From positions 1 through 64,000 of the forward strand of contig NZ_JBAHUQ010000029.1 of NCBI RefSeq assembly GCF_036689865.1: a stretch of 64,000 nucleotides of DNA, written 5' to 3'. The stretch comes from Magnetococcus sp. PR-3. GTDB taxonomy: Bacteria; Pseudomonadota; Magnetococcia; Magnetococcales; Magnetococcaceae. The notes beneath the pieces were generated by a model. That model had not been told where the DNA came from. It did not search any database and saw only the letters and a program-made list of their open reading frames with translations. Shown here one piece after another: positions 9,819 to 19,299 of this stretch (the stretch's first letter is position 1; every line of letters starts with the position of its first letter). Both the position numbers and the translations under genes were made by a program.

Positions 9819-10363
9819 AAGGTGCATGGGGCAACCTCATCTGTTAATGGCGTCTGGGGGAGGGATACTGTTCCCTCCAGTGCAACAACCGTTAATGTAC
9901 CCACAGGGCAGGGTGTGACACAAGCACCACAACCATTACATAGGGAAGCATCTATTTCCGGCTTGGCAATTCCGCCCAAACTAGGTGGAAAACGGATTGC
10001 CATTGGTTCACAAACATCTCGGCAACTTTGGCACGTAACCCCTTTTAGAGGTAAGCAATCTTCAGGTATCTGTGCTAAACGTTGCCAAACGGGTGAAACA
10101 TCAAGTGAGAGTGCTCCTGGCTGACACACTTCAACACACTTTTCACAAAAATCACACTCACCCAGTTTGTAGTCAACTTGAGGGTAGCCACCCTCTCCGC
10201 GGACCAGTATATGCGTTGGGCAGGCATCCAAGCAGTGGTCACACCGATCACAACGGTTGAGAAATGCTCTCTCCCCTCGGGCCCAGGGGGGACGTAGGAT
10301 CGTCGGGTGGTCCTTTTTAACCGACCCCCTTAGAAGATCTCGACGTCTTAATTGTGCAGCCAT
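9815..10363 (-). CDS. napF: NapF, cytoplasmic ferredoxin-type maturation protein
   Basis: Cytoplasmic iron-sulfur protein thought to act on NapA before export. The roughly 182-residue product has four cysteine clusters: CDRCDHCLDACP, CDFCEKCVEVCQP, CQSCRDVCEP (the third irregular, as usual in NapF) and CNGCGACVTPCP. The N-terminal MAAQLRRRDLLRG is basic but lacks a following hydrophobic segment, so it is not exported. Start set to ATG 10363 because GGAG sits at good distance upstream; a TTG four codons earlier overlaps that ribosome site. First gene of the operon. Confidence 0.93.
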   Translation of the reverse strand: MAAQLRRRDLLRGSVKKDHPTILRPPWARGERAFLNRCDRCDHCLDACPTHILVRGEGGYPQVDYKLGECDFCEKCVEVCQPGALSLDVSPVWQRLAQIPEDCLPLKGVTCQSCRDVCEPMAIRFPPSLGGIAKPEIDASLCNGCGACVTPCPVGTLTVVALEGTVSLPQTPLTDEVAPCTL

Positions 10364-10396
10364 CCCTGTCTCCAAATTGCTGTGCCTTGGTGCGTA

Positions 10397-10438
10397 ATTG
10401 TGCTTATCCTCTGCTCAGGGTGAGATGATGTGTATCAA
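10397..10438 (-). promoter_or_regulatory. FNR-like box and -10 element of the nap operon
   Basis: ATGAT-GTGT-ATCAA (10425-10438) matches the FNR consensus TTGAT-N4-ATCAA at nine of ten positions. On the minus strand a CACAAT -10-like hexamer (10402-10397) lies about 32 bases downstream of the box centre. That is the geometry of class II FNR promoters, where the box is centred near -41.5. The napF start is about 60 bases further. It predicts anaerobic induction. Confidence 0.7.
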
Positions 10439-10923
10439 GAGTTGCGTTTTTTTTAGAGGATTAGCAAGTTTTTTTTATTCCCATGCTTTGAAAATTGATC
10501 CAGGTTAAGTCTTTGGATTGAAAAGTAAAATTTAATATATAAGATTTAGTATATGCTTATTTTGTGCTGCGGAATGTTATTTGATGTTCTGGAAGGGGGG
10601 CGTAATGTATCGATTCTTTTTCAAGAAAACAATCTTATAAGTTAGACGTTAAAGGCAGGAAGATAAGGTAGTTCTTGACTTAATAGGTTAAAATAGTCAG
10701 ATTTGGGTTTCATATCTTTCGTCTTAGTGTAAGTTTTTCTTGGAATAAAACGGCTCTTCATGATTAACGTTATTTTTGGATGAGTTGCAAAACCAAAATT
10801 GCAAATGTCATGGCTGTGTTAATGGTTCAAGTTCTTGCTTATTCTAACGAAAGCTCTGGTTCTGGTCTGTTTTGTCGAGGTTAGGATGTCACCAGTTAAA
10901 ACACTTCACGTTGAGTTGACTTT
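10439..10923. other. AT-rich divergent intergenic region between nap and the TonB receptor gene
   Basis: About 485 bases, noticeably AT-richer than the flanks, with no coding frame I can support. It should hold the promoter of the receptor gene. A TTGACT at 10675-10680 looks like a -35 but has no good -10 at the right distance. No riboswitch recognised. Confidence 0.4.
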
Positions 10924-13041
10924 ATGAAACGGTCTCTAACGATTTCACTGGTTGGGGTTCTTCTGCTTTCCTCCTTACCCGTTATGGCCTTCTCTCAAGA
11001 GAGTCAAAATCTTGAAGATGAAATGGCAGACCTCGAGAATTTACTCAATGTACTTGAGGAACAAACAGAGATTGCCACTAAAACCCGCATGAATATCGAC
11101 TTTGTACCCGGTTTGGTTACGGTGCTACATGGTAAAGATATGATGGAAAAGGGGGTGCAATCGGTTTGGGCTGCTTTACGTTTTGTTCCGGGCATTGAAC
11201 CTTCCTTAGATAAAACAGGTGGTAAACAGGTTTTGGTTCGTGGTGTTGGGGGTGGTTTTGGCTCAGGCAACATGAAACTTATGCTCAATGGTGTTCCGCT
11301 CAATGCCACTTTGGCGGCAACCGCGGACCCTGTTTTAAACATGCCCATTGAGCAAATTAAGCAAATTGAAGTTATTCGGGGTCCAGGATCTGCTGTGCAT
11401 GGTGAATTTGCCTATGCTGGTGTGATCAATGTCATTACACACACTGAACTCAACCAAACCTTTGCCAGGGCAGGATCATTTGACACTTATGTGTTGGGTG
11501 GTATGGGTAAGTGGCAACCCAAGCATAAAAAATGGTCCCTTAGCTATAACTTCTCTGCCGGACACTCCCAGGGCAACCGCCAATTTTATGCGGATGATGC
11601 GCTGTGGAATAACCCTTCCTACACTGGCACCCAAGCTCAAACCAATACACCCGGTTATACCAACGAAGATCTTCAAGAACGTACTTTTTTAATGGATTTT
11701 GTCCATGGTGATTATGGGCTTTCATTTAAATATCTAGAGGATGGTCATGGAGACTTTTACGGGACCGTTCATGCACTTTCTGAAGAGAACAGTGGCATCT
11801 CTTACCGCAATAGATATGTCAGCTTAGAGGGGCGAGCTGCTTGGGATGTGGCAGAAAATGGAAAGCTCGATACCAAAGCGGGTTGGGTTCATTATAGTAA
11901 TTTTTACGACATCATGTTGATGCCATATTATCAGGTCAATGTTCTCGGTGTTATCTATCCGAATGGCTATAACTCAGTCGGTAAATATAATGAGGACAAG
12001 ATTTATTTGAATGGTGACTTCTCCTTCCAGTTTGGAAAACATGATCTCATGGCTGGCTTTGCTGTGAGCCATTTATGGGTAGGGGAGTCCTGGCAGGAAA
12101 ATAATGTGACACCAGCTGGGGTGAATCTGGGTACGGTTATGCAGAGATTCACCTATGAAGATGGGTTGAAGTGGCCTTCTCAGCATTGGCGCCGTACAGT
12201 CATGAGTTTGTCTGCTCAAGATGCTTATCGGGTTAATGATGATATTACCATTACCGGTGGTATTCGCTTAGATCACTATGATGATTTTGGTGCCAGTATT
12301 ACCCCACGGTTGGCCGGTGTCTGGCGTTTGAATGATAAGCACATTCTTAAAGCACAATATGCGCAATCATTTCGCCCGCCTACTTTCTACGAAATGTCTT
12401 GGGATCAGACGCTTCAACCCCAGCGAAACCATACCGCGGAACTGTCCTATATTTTTAAAGGGGTGAAAAATGAGTTGCGGGGTACGCTGTTCACTTCTCG
12501 ACTGAAAAATACCATTCGGGCAGACAGCCTTGTTGGGTTTGTTGCCAGTAGTGGCGTACACCAACGTGGTGTTGAAGTAGAAGGGGTCCATCGGGTCAAT
12601 TCCCGTTTGAAGTTTGAGGGGAACGCCAGCTATGTCTATGCAGATGATCAAGAGAACAATATCCGCTCACCTGGTGCTGCGGATAAAATGGCCAATTTAA
12701 GCGTGACTTATGAACCAACGGATGAGATGACCATAACCAGTTGGTTGAGGCATGTGGGGAAGCGCTATCGAGAGTATAACGATACGCGGACAGATCTTGA
12801 AGGGTATGAAACCTTATCCTTGACCTGGACGGTACGGAAAGTTTTGAACATTAATGGCCTGACATTACGCGCAGGAGTTGATAACCTGTTTGATGAATTG
12901 GTTCGGTATCCAGCTTTGCTTGCCTATGATGATATTCCAAGGGTGCTTGGCGCTGCTACCGGGGACTATTTTCCCTCCTATAATGGAGACCGAGTACGTC
13001 CGGGCCGCACTTTCTGGGTCGGTATAACAAAATCTTTTTAA
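10924..13041 (+). CDS. TonB-dependent outer-membrane receptor
   Basis: A 705-residue protein with a Sec signal peptide (residues 1-22, cleavage after VMAFS or nearby) and a short acidic coiled segment (LEDEMADLENLLNVLEEQ). A plug domain follows (about 55-170: VQSVWAALRFVPGIEP, VLVRGVGGG, IEQIKQIEVIRGPGSAVHG), then a 22-strand-type beta barrel ending in an aromatic residue (GRTFWVGITKSF), as outer-membrane barrels do. It takes up a ligand using TonB energy; the substrate cannot be told from sequence. The downstream YfiR-like and hybrid-kinase genes follow directly, so receptor and signalling may be functionally linked. The ribosome site is weak. Confidence 0.9.
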   Translation: MKRSLTISLVGVLLLSSLPVMAFSQESQNLEDEMADLENLLNVLEEQTEIATKTRMNIDFVPGLVTVLHGKDMMEKGVQSVWAALRFVPGIEPSLDKTGGKQVLVRGVGGGFGSGNMKLMLNGVPLNATLAATADPVLNMPIEQIKQIEVIRGPGSAVHGEFAYAGVINVITHTELNQTFARAGSFDTYVLGGMGKWQPKHKKWSLSYNFSAGHSQGNRQFYADDALWNNPSYTGTQAQTNTPGYTNEDLQERTFLMDFVHGDYGLSFKYLEDGHGDFYGTVHALSEENSGISYRNRYVSLEGRAAWDVAENGKLDTKAGWVHYSNFYDIMLMPYYQVNVLGVIYPNGYNSVGKYNEDKIYLNGDFSFQFGKHDLMAGFAVSHLWVGESWQENNVTPAGVNLGTVMQRFTYEDGLKWPSQHWRRTVMSLSAQDAYRVNDDITITGGIRLDHYDDFGASITPRLAGVWRLNDKHILKAQYAQSFRPPTFYEMSWDQTLQPQRNHTAELSYIFKGVKNELRGTLFTSRLKNTIRADSLVGFVASSGVHQRGVEVEGVHRVNSRLKFEGNASYVYADDQENNIRSPGAADKMANLSVTYEPTDEMTITSWLRHVGKRYREYNDTRTDLEGYETLSLTWTVRKVLNINGLTLRAGVDNLFDELVRYPALLAYDDIPRVLGAATGDYFPSYNGDRVRPGRTFWVGITKSF

Positions 13042-13056
13042 AGGTATTTCGGCTAT

Positions 13057-13662
13057 ATGTGCCGAGTGAAAGTAGGGTATAAAAAAGAACAAAACAAAAG
13101 GTTGTTCATTAAGTTTATTTTTCCGATTATTTTGGTCACCCTTTTGTTAAGCCCCTTGTATGGTCTCCCCTTTGCGGGAGAGCAAGAGGACAGACGCTTA
13201 AATGTTGGATTTAAGTTGTTTCCCTCCTTCTTGTCTGCGGATCGTAATCTTACCTCTAAATTAAATGCGGATGGCCAACTGCACCTGCTTATCTTGTATC
13301 GCACGGAGCAGGATAGGGCAGATGCCTTGGTGCGTGTCATGCGTAACCGTGGGAAGTTACGCGGAAAATCCATTCATGTCGAAGCGGTAAAGCTTAAGCA
13401 GCTCTCCTCATATCATAATCAGCAATTGGCAGGTTTGTTTCTAAGCCAGTCAGCCGATGAAGATTTACCGCATATCATAAAATTTGCACGCCACCAAAAA
13501 GTGATCTTGATCTCACCTTTTAAAGGGGATGTCGAGGCGGGGGTGAGTGGCGGCTTGTCTATTACCGATCGCGTTTTGCCTTATATCAATATGGGGGCTC
13601 TTAAAGCGTCTGGGATTCAGTTGAAATCCTTCTTTTTAAGGGTGGCCAAACGCTATGAGTAA
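13057..13662 (+). CDS. YfiR-family (DUF4154) periplasmic regulator
   Basis: A 201-residue product with an N-terminal hydrophobic export segment (residues 19-37). The body ends in the family-type closing segment GVSGGLSITDRVLPYINMGALKASGIQLKSF (key features: GG-LSI, R-LPYIN, AL-ASG--L-S). YfiR proteins are periplasmic repressors of inner-membrane signalling proteins, classically the diguanylate cyclase YfiN. Here the neighbour, overlapping by eight bases, is a hybrid histidine kinase and no GGDEF gene is nearby. The likely partner is therefore the kinase (inference). The start is only 15 bases after the receptor gene. Confidence 0.75.
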   Translation: MCRVKVGYKKEQNKRLFIKFIFPIILVTLLLSPLYGLPFAGEQEDRRLNVGFKLFPSFLSADRNLTSKLNADGQLHLLILYRTEQDRADALVRVMRNRGKLRGKSIHVEAVKLKQLSSYHNQQLAGLFLSQSADEDLPHIIKFARHQKVILISPFKGDVEAGVSGGLSITDRVLPYINMGALKASGIQLKSFFLRVAKRYE

Positions 13663-16621
13663 ACCTGTGCAAAATGGAGCCCTAATGAAACGAGGGAGAA
13701 AGGGGAATGTGACACTCCTTTTCCCCTTAGTTGGCTTTTTAGTCTTATTGCTAATGACTGGCTACTGGCTCTATGAGTTGGAGCCGAAGTTAGATGCCAA
13801 TAGTGAATCCCACGCCCGAACACTGGCTGGTTATCAAGCCCGTGTCCTGGCAGATGCCCTGCAGCCTGTTAATGGCTACTATGACCCCGCCCGTCTGGAG
13901 GGGGCCATAGATGAGATCTTGATTGTTAAAGAGCCCATTACTGGTACACCGATTGTCTTAGGGCTACGGGTTGAGGTTGATTATGACATGGTGCCTGCAC
14001 CAGGTGGCAGTTTGGACAAAGAGAAAGGTCAAGTAGATTGCCAGCGGTGTTTTCTGACCACCGTACCTTTGTATGACAAAATGAGTGGTGAGCTTCTGGG
14101 CATTGCAGAATTTTATGCCAACACAGCCTTTCAGCGGAGTTTAAAGGGGGATGTCCGCTTTAAACTGTTGCTCGGTACTTTTTTCATTTTAATCGTCTTA
14201 GCATGGCTATGGCGGATGGTGTGGATATCTATTGAACGTGAGCGAAGAAGTGAACGAAGTACCCGTGCCATCTTTGAGGTTGCACCATTCCCTATGATCT
14301 TGGTTGGTATGAAAGATGGGCGCTTACGGCGTAGTAATCGTGCGGCTCATCAATTCTTTAAGGTGGCCGAAGATCTTCCCATTTCTTACCCAGCCTCAGC
14401 GTTGTTTGTTGATCCTGATGTTTTTAAACAGATACGTCAGCGTCTGCAAGCTGGTGAATCTGTAAGGCATGAGGAGTTTCAAGTTAGGGACCTGGAGGCA
14501 CATAACAGCTGGTCTTTGGTCTCGGCTTATGCCTTGGAAGATGATGCTGGTGACCAGCTGATGGTGCTGGGGTTTGCTGAAATTACCACACTTAAACAGG
14601 TCCAGGCTGATTTAACCCAAGCCAAAGAAGAAGCTGAGGAAGCCACACGGGCTAAAAGTGCATTCTTAGCCAATATGAGTCATGAAATTCGGACGCCCAT
14701 GAACTCTGTTATTGGTTTTTCTCATCTGGCTTTAAAAACCAAACTGGATAAGCAACAGCAGGATTATTTGACCAAAATTCTCTTTTCAGCCCGATCACTC
14801 CTGGGGTTGATTGGCGACATACTCGATTTTTCGAAGATTGAGGCGGGTAAACTTGAAATTGAAACGCTCTCTTTCACTTTGGATGAGGTGCTTGAAAGTG
14901 TCGCCAACCTCAATGCCAACCGTGCAGAAGAAAAAGGCTTAGAGCTGGTATTAACCCATAGTAACGATGTTCCACAAGCGCTCATTGGTGATCCCTTACG
15001 TCTGGGTCAAGTTCTAACCAATTTGGTTGCCAATGCTGTGAAGTTCACGCAGAAGGGATCTGTGGAAATTTTAGTGGAGCCTCTGGAGCAGGATGAAGCC
15101 TCGGCACTTATTCAGTTCCATGTGACCGATAGTGGTATTGGTATGACCTCTGAGCAAGCGGCTCAGTTGTTTACCCCGTTCACGCAAGTTGATATTTCGC
15201 ATACCCGTCGTTTTGGTGGTACGGGTCTTGGTTTGGCCATTTGCCATAACTTGGTTGAAATGATGGGTGGAAAAATCTCTGTCAGCAGTCAGCCAGAGGT
15301 GGGGAGTCGGTTCACCTTTTCGGCCCGGTTTGGTATGCAGCTGGCACAGAACATCAAGTGTGACCTCTCCTCGGCCTTGGGTTCTAAAAAAATACTCTTG
15401 GTTGAAAGCCCCTGTCAGGCACGAACCGCGCTTCTTCGCAATTTACAGGGTTTAAAAGCCTTGGTTGATGTTGTACCTGATCGTGCGGCACTTTTGGCGC
15501 GCTTGAATGCGGCAGAAGAGGGTGAGATTGGTATGGTTATCTATAGTTGGCAGCAGTTTGAACATGGCGCATTAGAGGGGGGATTGCCAAGGCTTCAAAC
15601 ACGTTTACAGCTGCCACCCAAACAACTTCTGCTGGCACCTGCTTTTAAAGTGGCCGCTTTGCAAGCCCGAGCTGAGCAGTATGGGCTAGATGGTGTTGTT
15701 TCAATAGCCTGTAGCCCAAGTGTTTTAGGCAAAAACATTGGCTTACTCTTGGCAGGTAAGTTTGAGGACACATCTTTGGTGCCTATTCGTGATGCCCTGA
15801 CACAGGAGGGGTATCCCCCCAAATGGTTGCAAGGTGGTAAGGTGCTGTTGGTCGAAGATAACCCCATTAACCAACAGGTTGCGCAAGAACTCTTGGAGCA
15901 GTGCGGGCTGGATGTCAGCATTGCCAACCAAGGGCAGGAAGCCTTGGATGCCCTGCAAGGTCGTACCTTTGATCTGGTGCTTATGGATATTCAAATGCCT
16001 GTGATGGATGGGTATGAAGCGACCAAGCGTATTCGACAGCTACCCCAGGGTAAGCAGTTACCAATCATTGCCATGACAGCGCATGCCATGTCTGGGGATG
16101 CCGACCGATCGTTAGAGGCTGGTATGCAAGGGCACCTGACCAAGCCAATAGAAATCCAGCCCCTCTATGATATGTTAGGTAAATGGATGCACCCAAACCA
16201 TCCTGTTGAAGAGAGCGTGGAAGCCGATAAAGGTAAAGTAAAATCAGTTAAAAAAATGGATGGCGAAGGTTCGCAGATGTGGCCTCCTGTTTCATTTCCT
16301 GCTGGAATTGATCCTGGTAGAGTGCCCTCACACCTTCTTAAACGGCCAGAGCTCTTTACCAAGCTTTTGGATCAATATCTACAGTTAAATGAGGGGCTCC
16401 CTGAACGTCTGCGAGAGCATTGGCAGCAATTGGGTGAGGATGAAGACTTGCACAAACAAGTGCATACTCTCAAAGGCAGCGCTTTAAGTATTGGTGCCAG
16501 TATGGTGGCTCAGTCATGCCAAAATTGGGAAAAATCCCCTGATGATCTTTCCTTTAATCTCATGATTAAATCATTGCAGAGCTTGTTGGATGGTATCCGC
16601 AAGGGGAAGGCCGATATTTAA
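13655..16621 (+). CDS. Hybrid sensor histidine kinase with PAS, two receiver-like domains and HPt
   Basis: A 988-residue phosphorelay protein. Order: membrane span (about 18-40), a periplasmic sensor with a CQRC motif (about 129-132), a second span (about 172-192), PAS (about 200-320), HisKA with SHEIRTP (His near 343), HATPase with [16 protein letters not shown] (about 525-540), a first receiver-like domain (about 575-690) and a second complete receiver ([15 protein letters not shown], phospho-acceptor Asp near 778 in [11 protein letters not shown]). An HPt domain ends it (HTLKGSAL, His near 937). The first receiver-like domain lacks an obvious acidic pair and phospho-Asp and looks degenerate. 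The periplasmic part resembles Tll0287-like (DUF3365) sensors, but I am unsure. It overlaps the YfiR-like gene and probably signals to a response regulator elsewhere. Confidence 0.9.
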   Translation: MSKPVQNGALMKRGRKGNVTLLFPLVGFLVLLLMTGYWLYELEPKLDANSESHARTLAGYQARVLADALQPVNGYYDPARLEGAIDEILIVKEPITGTPIVLGLRVEVDYDMVPAPGGSLDKEKGQVDCQRCFLTTVPLYDKMSGELLGIAEFYANTAFQRSLKGDVRFKLLLGTFFILIVLAWLWRMVWISIERERRSERSTRAIFEVAPFPMILVGMKDGRLRRSNRAAHQFFKVAEDLPISYPASALFVDPDVFKQIRQRLQAGESVRHEEFQVRDLEAHNSWSLVSAYALEDDAGDQLMVLGFAEITTLKQVQADLTQAKEEAEEATRAKSAFLANMSHEIRTPMNSVIGFSHLALKTKLDKQQQDYLTKILFSARSLLGLIGDILDFSKIEAGKLEIETLSFTLDEVLESVANLNANRAEEKGLELVLTHSNDVPQALIGDPLRLGQVLTNLVANAVKFTQKGSVEILVEPLEQDEASALIQFHVTDSGIGMTSEQAAQLFTPFTQVDISHTRRFGGTGLGLAICHNLVEMMGGKISVSSQPEVGSRFTFSARFGMQLAQNIKCDLSSALGSKKILLVESPCQARTALLRNLQGLKALVDVVPDRAALLARLNAAEEGEIGMVIYSWQQFEHGALEGGLPRLQTRLQLPPKQLLLAPAFKVAALQARAEQYGLDGVVSIACSPSVLGKNIGLLLAGKFEDTSLVPIRDALTQEGYPPKWLQGGKVLLVEDNPINQQVAQELLEQCGLDVSIANQGQEALDALQGRTFDLVLMDIQMPVMDGYEATKRIRQLPQGKQLPIIAMTAHAMSGDADRSLEAGMQGHLTKPIEIQPLYDMLGKWMHPNHPVEESVEADKGKVKSVKKMDGEGSQMWPPVSFPAGIDPGRVPSHLLKRPELFTKLLDQYLQLNEGLPERLREHWQQLGEDEDLHKQVHTLKGSALSIGASMVAQSCQNWEKSPDDLSFNLMIKSLQSLLDGIRKGKADI

Positions 16622-16765
16622 TCCTTTGGCTTAACGCTTGATTGGGCGTTGCAATAAGGTGTATCTGTAAGCAAAAAGACGAGCCTGATCGTTCTCTGTG
16701 GATGGCGGGGGTGCGGTTTTTTACGGCAAGAAGGATTATGATGCCGAGTCTCTTGTCATTGAATA

Positions 16766-16804
16766 AACAAGCCCTCGCGAACAGGTCGCGAGGGCTTGTT
16801 GTTT
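16766..16804. terminator. Bidirectional rho-independent terminator
   Basis: A perfect 15-bp inverted repeat (16766-16780 and 16786-16800, core GCCCTCGCGA / TCGCGAGGGC, loop ACAGG) sits between the converging hybrid-kinase and carotenoid-hydratase-like genes. A T-rich stretch follows on the plus strand (TTGTTGTTTG) and A-rich sequence precedes it, so it can end both transcripts. Confidence 0.85.
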
Positions 16805-16818
16805 GAAGAGGGCATGAA

Positions 16819-18804
16819 TTATTTGTTCTGTATGCCCCAGGTTCCTTCTATGCTGCGACAGTAGCCATTTAGTTCAACATAGGCCCGACCATTAACCTTT
16901 TCGCTGGTGACACTGTTGGTACCTTCCCAGTACTCGGGTCCAGCCCAGTAACCGTGTGTGGCGCGTAGCTCTTGATCTTTAACCTGGGGCATAACGGTAA
17001 AGACCTCATCATTAACGGTAACTTTCCAACCAGAGGGGTATTTGCAGTTGGTATGTGGGCTGGTCCACTCCCCAAGAATTTCTACAGAAAAGTCATGGCG
17101 AGAGAGGGTGCGTGTAATCCCCTTGGCATCCGTAATGGATCCAGATTGTTCGGTCTCATTAGCTTTACCCAGAATATCATAGAGCATAATCTGACGGTTA
17201 TCGTCTAACTCTATGGCAAACCACTGCCACCCTTTAACAATGGCTTGGTAGAGCTCTCCATATTGGCGATCAAACCATGTATGGCCAGCCACTTTTTCAA
17301 CTTTGCCATCAATACTTAAGGTGCCCGTGGTTTTCATATGGGGGCGTGAATAGTAGTAGGTGTATCCATTGAAGCGGTATGGATGCGCGTCCCCGCCATA
17401 GTGCATGGCAACAGGTTTGGTCTGTTTAAGATCAACATCCAGAATAAAATTGTCCACTTCAGCGTGCAGATGATCTAAACCACCACCACCTTTGGCCGTA
17501 ACGACGATGTTTCCGGGTTTTTTGGCGTTGTCTGTTGTTAAGTCAAATGAACTGTCGAGTTGGGTGGGTAGGCGGAAGACGATTTTTTCACCAAAGTGAA
17601 ACTTATTGCCCTCCACGTCTGTAATCGCAGCTTGAACCAACTGATCTCGCATTAACAAGCCAGTATTAAAAGCGAAAAAGACTATTTCATAGCCAAATTC
17701 ACGTCCTGTATCTGTCTTTAAATGGCCTGTCCAATACCACCACTGAACCTGCTCTTCAGGAATAAATGCATCATCCTGTGGAATCTCTACAGGGCCAATA
17801 AGTCCCTTTTTTGGGGCAATGTTGGCCTGATAAAGAGAAATGGCCAACGCCACGGTCGCGATAATGGCCCACCATGCTGTGTGGGCACATTTTTCACAAG
17901 GCTCAGGTGGGTGGGTTCTGCCCAGTAAGGTATCCAGGTTCGGTGTTAAAAAAATCAGGATTACCAGGGCCGAGAGTGCCGGCATGACCATGCTCAGTTC
18001 TGCGTAGGTTGTATGCAGTTTGCTGAAGGTAAGGATGAGCAGGCTGGCAACAATAAGAAATAGAGGTGTGACCAAGCTGTAGACATCTAGGGGCCAAGAG
18101 CGTTTGGCTTTTGCCAACTTCCATGCCCCTATTAGCCCCGTTAGTACCAATACAGAGCTCACCACCAGCTGCTCAGGTAGAAGCTGCATTTTTTGGAATA
18201 ACTCTACATAGATGGTCATTAAGGCTATGAAAACACCAAATGTGATGGGTACCGGAATAACCGCCCGTGTGATCTCCCAAAACAGATGTGTATTTCCTGG
18301 CTTTAAATGTTTAAGCATCCACTCTGTTGAAGCTACAAAAGCTGCAACAATGATGTACCACCCCATGTAGTTACTCCACGGAATGCCAAACCAACCTGGT
18401 GGTACCTTCCACACCCAAAAACCAATGGATACAAAAGCTGGATCGGTAACGAGGTCCAGCATGGTCGCCGCTAAGCCTGCAACAGGGGCAATAACCCAGG
18501 TTGAGAGCTGTAAGCGACGTAGGGTCGTGAAGAGTGAGAAAAAGATGGTTCCCCAGCTCAGCACCACGCCTAAGGGGACGCCGCCTGGTAGCCATACTAA
18601 AGCTTCGGTGTAGTAGTAGGGCGGTGAGGCTTTAGACGTTTGGGAGTATTCAATGGCAAAGCCCATGAGAATACCCGCGGTTAAGGTCCAGAAAAGTTGT
18701 CGGTTTGTCCGAAAAGTATAGATTAAGAGAATGCCTGCAATGGTGTAGTTGACAAGTTGAATGAGTATGAACGTTGGTGACGCACTACCTATTAATGATT
18801 CCAT
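16819..18804 (-). CDS. CruF-like membrane domain fused to a CrtC/AttH-like lipocalin domain
   Basis: A 661-residue protein. Residues 1 to about 310 form eight or nine membrane spans and carry CruF (DUF422, carotenoid 1',2'-hydratase) family signs: YYYTEALVWLPGGVPLGVVL, MLDLVTDPAFVSIGFWVW and WFGIPWSNYMGWY. Residues about 330-661 match the lipocalin-like CrtC/AttH family: VQWWYWTGHL, FGYEIVFFAFN, HTWFDRQYGE, WQWFAIELDD and GRAYVELNGYC. CruF and CrtC are unrelated families that both hydrate acyclic carotenoid ends, so the fusion is notable. A single membrane protein acting on carotenoids or another polyisoprenoid is likely; the exact reaction is unknown. No other carotenoid gene is seen in the window. 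Confidence 0.75.
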   Translation of the reverse strand: MESLIGSASPTFILIQLVNYTIAGILLIYTFRTNRQLFWTLTAGILMGFAIEYSQTSKASPPYYYTEALVWLPGGVPLGVVLSWGTIFFSLFTTLRRLQLSTWVIAPVAGLAATMLDLVTDPAFVSIGFWVWKVPPGWFGIPWSNYMGWYIIVAAFVASTEWMLKHLKPGNTHLFWEITRAVIPVPITFGVFIALMTIYVELFQKMQLLPEQLVVSSVLVLTGLIGAWKLAKAKRSWPLDVYSLVTPLFLIVASLLILTFSKLHTTYAELSMVMPALSALVILIFLTPNLDTLLGRTHPPEPCEKCAHTAWWAIIATVALAISLYQANIAPKKGLIGPVEIPQDDAFIPEEQVQWWYWTGHLKTDTGREFGYEIVFFAFNTGLLMRDQLVQAAITDVEGNKFHFGEKIVFRLPTQLDSSFDLTTDNAKKPGNIVVTAKGGGGLDHLHAEVDNFILDVDLKQTKPVAMHYGGDAHPYRFNGYTYYYSRPHMKTTGTLSIDGKVEKVAGHTWFDRQYGELYQAIVKGWQWFAIELDDNRQIMLYDILGKANETEQSGSITDAKGITRTLSRHDFSVEILGEWTSPHTNCKYPSGWKVTVNDEVFTVMPQVKDQELRATHGYWAGPEYWEGTNSVTSEKVNGRAYVELNGYCRSIEGTWGIQNK

Positions 18805-19299
18805 ATGTTGAACCTTGTAGTTGTTGTAGATTGAAATAGAAAATAAAATGAGAAGCTAATCCCATAAGCAATTAAATTCATACAATTTAATAGGATTAAA
18901 TGCAACTTTGGATTTTGAAAATTGATGCTTGTATGGGTGTAGTTCACCCCATATCGCATAATAATAGATTGGGATGGTCGGCTTGAGCGTAAAAATATAA
19001 GATTTTTTTATGAAGATATTCGGGGGGCATGGGCAAAGTTTTGTCGCTTGTTTAAAACGTAGAAAACCCGCAAAAATTATTTAAGGAAATGTAAGAAAAA
19101 GACATATTTATCGTAAGGATGTGTTGGGATTTTGAGTGAGAGATTTTGTTAAAACTCTTTTACTGCTGTTTTTTCAATTTTTTGATGAGTTTTTGAAAGA
19201 ATAATGCTTCTTACCACTGTATAAGGCATGGTAAGCTCTCGTTTCATTCATACGGCTTTTGCAGTCGTGGTTTCCCTATCAGTCAGGAGTATCTCAACG
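18805..19299. other. Divergent intergenic region upstream of the sapC-like gene
   Basis: About 495 AT-rich bases between the carotenoid-hydratase-like gene and the SapC-family start. A 7-bp inverted repeat CTTACCA / TGGTAAG (19210-19216 and 19229-19235) with a 12-base spacer lies about 65 bases before the start and could be an operator or leader hairpin. In-frame codons upstream of 19300 exist (from 19228) but lack a ribosome site. Confidence 0.4.

Noticed and set aside
10675-10703. TTGACT as -35 of the TonB receptor promoter
   Set aside because: The hexamer at the required distance is CAGATT, and a better TAAAAT lies only eight bases downstream.
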